In this document: piece by piece, positions 7,347-9,517 of the stretch
How positions within the stretch are numbered: position 1 is the stretch's first letter
Layout: the number at the start of each line of letters is the position of its first letter
Source of the DNA: Desulfobulbus sp.
GTDB taxonomy: Bacteria; Desulfobacterota; Desulfobulbia; Desulfobulbales; Desulfobulbaceae
Assembly (NCBI GenBank): GCA_011051825.1
Contig: DRKH01000396.1
Coordinates: 1 to 9,517 of the forward strand
DNA length: 9,517 nt
Reading direction: 5' to 3'
Position numbers and translations under genes: made by a program
Notes under the pieces: model-generated
What the model saw: the letters and a program-made list of their open reading frames with translations, nothing else
Databases searched by the model: none
Told to the model about the DNA's origin: nothing

Positions 7347-8143
7347 GGTGTGTCCTGCAGAACGGGAATATCCTGCCTGTTGTAATAAATCTGTTCAAGA
7401 AACAGCCCGCAGGCCGGAGCCGTCGGCCCCGCCTGGTGTCGATCGCAGGCGGCCACAATAGCGGCAAAGTCGTCCGGCGAGATTATGCCCATACCGACCT
7501 GCCTGAGGGTGCCGACAATATTGCGAACCATGTGACGTAGAAAGCCGTCACCGGTAATGGAAAAGGACCACCGGTTCGGTTGACCTGATATCGGGCTGCA
7601 CCGGGCCTGGAAAATTGTTCGAACGGCGCCGCGGCCGTCTTTTCGCAATGGATCCCTGGAGCCGGCGCCCTCAAAGCTTGCAAAGTCGTGACTGCCCATG
7701 AGCAACAGGAGAGATCTGCGGCAGGCTGTCAGGTCGAAGGAGCCGGGCAGGTGAGCCTCGTACAGGCGGCGGGTGGGGGGCATAACATCGCCGGTAAACA
7801 AGTCGTAGCGGTAGGTTTTGGCAAGGGCATGGTACCGGCTGTGAAAATCAGAGGGCATTTCACATGCCTCAAGGATCCGGATGTCATGGGGCAGCATACT
7901 GTTGAGGCCCCTGGTAAAGGCGGAGAGCGGGCGCACGGCGCCGGTTTTGAAATGCGCCACCATGCCAAGGGCATGGACCCCTGCGTCGGTTCTGCCCGCT
8001 CCGTGTATACAAACGGACTCGCAGCAGAGGACGGAGAGCTTCCGTTCAAGCGTGCCCTGGATGGTGGGGCCGTTTTTCTGGCGCTGCCAGCCGTTGTACG
8101 CGGTCCCGTCAAAGGCGATGACCAGACGTATGTTACGCTTCAT
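7343..8143 (-). CDS. truA: tRNA pseudouridine(38-40) synthase TruA
   Basis: A 266-residue TruA-family enzyme, which isomerises uridines 38, 39 and 40 in the anticodon stem-loop of tRNA. The N-terminal motif RLVIAFDGTAYNGWQRQ (6-22) and the catalytic motif GAGRTDAGVHALG (48-60) are present, with nucleophile D53. Further family blocks are FHSRYHALAKTYRY, DFASFEGAG and GDGFLRHMVRNIVGTLRQVG. The length is in the usual range, so the gene appears intact. It starts with ATG at 8143, overlapping the argC stop by one base (TGATG). No clear Shine-Dalgarno sequence precedes it, which points to re-initiation by ribosomes finishing argC. Its own stop overlaps the maf start. Confidence 0.96.
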   Translation of the reverse strand: MKRNIRLVIAFDGTAYNGWQRQKNGPTIQGTLERKLSVLCCESVCIHGAGRTDAGVHALGMVAHFKTGAVRPLSAFTRGLNSMLPHDIRILEACEMPSDFHSRYHALAKTYRYDLFTGDVMPPTRRLYEAHLPGSFDLTACRRSLLLLMGSHDFASFEGAGSRDPLRKDGRGAVRTIFQARCSPISGQPNRWSFSITGDGFLRHMVRNIVGTLRQVGMGIISPDDFAAIVAACDRHQAGPTAPACGLFLEQIYYNRQDIPVLQDTP

Positions 8144-9183
8144 CAGGGAAAGAAGGGTGCTCCAGTGAGTGCAGTCGTTTCCGGGAAGCCGTTCATCAGG
8201 TTCATGTTCTGCACCGCCTGCCCGGCTGCACCCTTGGCAATGTTGTCAATGGCACTGATAACGATTATGCGCCCCGTGCGTGTATCCTGCTGCAGGCCGA
8301 TATCGCAGCAGTTACTGCCCCGGACGTACTGGGTTGCCGGCAATGTTCCGGCAGGACAGACCCGGACAAAAGGCTCGTCTTTGTATGTTTCCTCGTATAA
8401 TGACTGAATCGTGTTCATATCGCTGCTGCCGGACAGTGTCGCGTACATGGTACTGAGGATTCCCCGTGAAATCGGCAGCAGATGCGGGGTAAAGGAGATG
8501 GTGACGGACTGGCCTGAAAGGGTGGTCAGTTCCTGCTCCATCTCCGGAATATGTCGATGGCTGCCGCCGACCTTATAGGCCCGGAATCCATCGGCCACCT
8601 CGCAGAACAGTGTCCCCACGCTTGCCGTCCGACCGGCTCCGGAAGTACCGGATTTGGAGTCGATGATCAATGTTTTCGGATCAATGAGCTGCTCGCGCAT
8701 GAGCGGGGCAAGACCAAGGATCACCGAGGTCGGGTAGCAGCCGGGATTGGCGGTCAGCGCTGTTTGCGCAACCTGGGTTCGATACAGTTCGGGCAGGCCG
8801 TAGACCGCATTCTGCAGCAGCTCGGCACAGGAATGAGCCTGGTACCACTGCTCGTAGACTGCAGCATCGTGCAGCCGAAAGTCGGCACTGAGATCGACGA
8901 CCTTTTTACCGGCCTTCAGAAGGGCCGGGACGATATCCATGGCGGTTTTATGGGGAACTGCGGTGAAGAAAAAATCCGCTTTTTCCGTTATCCGATCAAG
9001 CTCAGGGGCTTCACAGACCAGATCGATGCGTTTGCGCAGGCTCGGGAAGACGGATGAGAGCGGCTGACCGGCGTACTGCCGGGAAGTGACGACTGTAAGC
9101 TTACACTCGGGATGATTGGAAAGGATTCTTGCCAGCTCAACACCGGTATATCCCGATGCACCGATAATTCCGACACGTAACAT
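8143..9183 (-). CDS. argC: N-acetyl-gamma-glutamyl-phosphate reductase ArgC
   Basis: A 346-residue ArgC, the NADPH-dependent third step of arginine synthesis, reducing N-acetylglutamyl phosphate to the semialdehyde. The nucleotide-binding loop GIIGASGYTGVEL opens the protein (G8-A-S-G-Y-T-G14). AVPHKTAMDIVPALL and VVDLSADFRL are typical Rossmann-side blocks. The catalytic cysteine is C149 in TANPGCYPTS. SKSGTSGAGR and the HRHIPEMEQ motif (H209, H211) complete the active site, and NIAKGAAGQAVQNMNLM near the C-terminus is diagnostic. The length is normal for the family. ATG at 9183 is preceded by AAAGGG (9197-9192), a modest ribosome binding site. It appears to lead the argC-truA-maf operon. 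No other arg gene is in the window and no ARG box was recognised. Confidence 0.97.
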   Translation of the reverse strand: MLRVGIIGASGYTGVELARILSNHPECKLTVVTSRQYAGQPLSSVFPSLRKRIDLVCEAPELDRITEKADFFFTAVPHKTAMDIVPALLKAGKKVVDLSADFRLHDAAVYEQWYQAHSCAELLQNAVYGLPELYRTQVAQTALTANPGCYPTSVILGLAPLMREQLIDPKTLIIDSKSGTSGAGRTASVGTLFCEVADGFRAYKVGGSHRHIPEMEQELTTLSGQSVTISFTPHLLPISRGILSTMYATLSGSSDMNTIQSLYEETYKDEPFVRVCPAGTLPATQYVRGSNCCDIGLQQDTRTGRIIVISAIDNIAKGAAGQAVQNMNLMNGFPETTALTGAPFFP

Positions 9184-9252
9184 GTTTTTTTCCCTTTGAA
9201 AAAGTATGAGTTAACCCCGGAGGAGTATGGATAAACCAGTATGGCTGGACCA

Positions 9253-9291
9253 GGTAAGCGGAGCAAAGCGTAGACTCCGGGTAAGCGGAGC
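9253..9291. repeat. direct repeat pair GGTAAGCGGAGC, 27-base period
   Basis: GGTAAGCGGAGC occurs exactly at 9253-9264 and again at 9280-9291. Each copy is followed by a TCCGG-containing tail, so the unit is probably about 24-27 bases. Two identical 12-mers this close are unlikely by chance. On the minus strand the pair reads GCTCCGCTTACC and recalls dispersed extragenic repeats of proteobacteria; that resemblance is inference. Confidence 0.7.
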
Positions 9292-9340
9292 GCAGGTTCC
9301 GGGTTTTTCAGGCCCCGGTCTGTAACTGGTCACCCACTCT

Positions 9341-9365
9341 CGCAGCACCGCTCTGCGGTGCTGCG
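9341..9365. repeat. perfect 11-base-pair hairpin with three-base loop
   Basis: CGCAGCACCGC (9341-9351) and GCGGTGCTGCG (9355-9365) pair perfectly around TCT. It is very GC-rich and stable in DNA or RNA. No T-run follows on either strand, so it is not a standard terminator. Confidence 0.75.
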
Positions 9366-9374
9366 TTGCATCCA

Positions 9375-9387
9375 GGCGCTCAGCGCC
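9375..9387. repeat. short perfect hairpin GGCGC/GCGCC
   Basis: GGCGC (9375-9379) pairs with GCGCC (9383-9387) around TCA, nine bases beyond the larger hairpin. On the plus strand ATTTTC follows, too few T for a confident terminator. Confidence 0.5.
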
Positions 9388-9430
9388 ATTTTCAGATAAA
9401 AAAAGGTAACTGTTCAGGAGCACCCCACGG

Positions 9431-9453
9431 AGTCTGCGCTCGAAGTCTGCGCT
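9431..9453. repeat. tandem direct repeat AGTCTGCGCT, 13-base period
   Basis: AGTCTGCGCT occurs at 9431-9440 and again at 9444-9453, separated by CGA. The first copy is also part of the right arm of the 13-base inverted repeat, so the two repeat systems share a sequence. Confidence 0.65.
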
Positions 9454-9471
9454 TATCTACCTCTCTGCACG

Positions 9472-9517
9472 GTCAGGCCTGATTCACATAGGAATCACTA
9501 TAGTTCACAGGCCTGAC
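9472..9517. repeat. 10-base perfect inverted repeat at the window edge
   Basis: GTCAGGCCTG (9472-9481) and CAGGCCTGAC (9508-9517) are exact reverse complements with a 26-base spacer. The spacer side holds a smaller pairing, GATTC (9481-9485) with GAATC (9492-9496), and the palindrome CTATAG. Both arms contain the palindrome CAGGCCTG. It may continue past the window. It could be a protein-binding site, a repeat element end or a terminator of the gene beyond the edge. Confidence 0.65.

Larger units (their letters stand above)
9267..9440. repeat. imperfect 13-base inverted repeat bracketing a hairpin-rich segment
   Basis: AGCGTAGACTCCG (9267-9279) and CGGAGTCTGCGCT (9428-9440) are reverse complements except at one position. 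They bracket about 150 bases that contain both compact hairpins. The arrangement is like a small non-autonomous element or a composite extragenic repeat. No target-site duplication was identified. Confidence 0.5.
9184..9517. other. 334-base repeat-rich region upstream of argC
   Basis: No credible protein or RNA gene was recognised. The stretch contains two direct repeat pairs, one imperfect inverted repeat pair about 150 bases apart, two compact perfect hairpins and a long inverted repeat at the window edge, each listed separately. An open frame at 9423-9211 on the minus strand runs across these hairpins and lacks a recognisable domain. The promoter for argC should lie here or beyond the edge. 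CATACT occurs three times on the minus strand close to the gene, and TATAGT lies at 9504-9499 on the plus strand, but none has a convincing -35 partner. Confidence 0.6.

Noticed and set aside
7688..8407. Plus-strand open frame of 239 residues
   Set aside because: It is antisense to truA and the end of argC, both confidently identified, and shows no recognisable motif.
9341..9387. Terminator upstream of argC
   Set aside because: Both hairpins are stable but lack a following T-run on either strand.
9211..9423. Minus-strand open frame of 70 residues upstream of argC
   Set aside because: Its codons run through the hairpins and direct repeats, there is no ribosome binding site or known domain, and its composition looks like translated repeat DNA.
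9428..9453. CRISPR repeats
   Set aside because: Only two 10-base copies with a three-base gap; there are no spacers of regular length.

Overview
The window holds six protein genes, none of them a tRNA or rRNA locus, and reads as a stretch of bacterial chromosome of medium-high GC. The architectures suggest a Desulfobacterota (former Deltaproteobacteria) lineage, possibly Desulfobulbales-like: an XrtA/PEP-CTERM-type priming glycosyltransferase, a very long helical-repeat protein ending in cyclic-nucleotide-binding-like and PilZ domains, and a compact argC-truA-maf run. This taxonomic placement is inferred from gene content and remembered family relationships; no search was run.

Layout: the left edge (to 1238, + strand) is the C-terminal half of a HerA-like P-loop ATPase whose ATPase core lies outside the window. 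A 44-base convergent gap with a weak candidate terminator follows. Everything else is on the minus strand. Read in transcription order from the right edge: a 334-base intergenic stretch unusually rich in short direct and inverted repeats (9184-9517); argC (arginine biosynthesis); truA (tRNA pseudouridine synthase), overlapping argC by one base; maf (nucleotide pyrophosphatase), overlapping truA by four bases; a 291-base intergenic stretch (6447-6737) with a promoter-like sequence and a region able to fold into a closed multi-stem RNA; an EpsB-like sugar-phosphate transferase; and, four bases after its stop, a 1258-residue protein with HEAT-like repeats, a degenerate cNMP-binding domain and an intact PilZ motif pair.

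How the genes fit together: argC, truA and maf look like one translationally coupled housekeeping operon. The transferase and the PilZ protein look like a second, two-gene operon. The first would start assembly of an exopolysaccharide repeat unit on the membrane lipid carrier; the second carries the motifs expected of a cyclic-di-GMP receptor and could tie that process to cyclic-di-GMP. The strongest items for follow-up are this pairing, the structured leader between maf and the transferase gene, and the repeat cluster upstream of argC. No CRISPR array, insertion sequence, tRNA or rRNA gene was seen.
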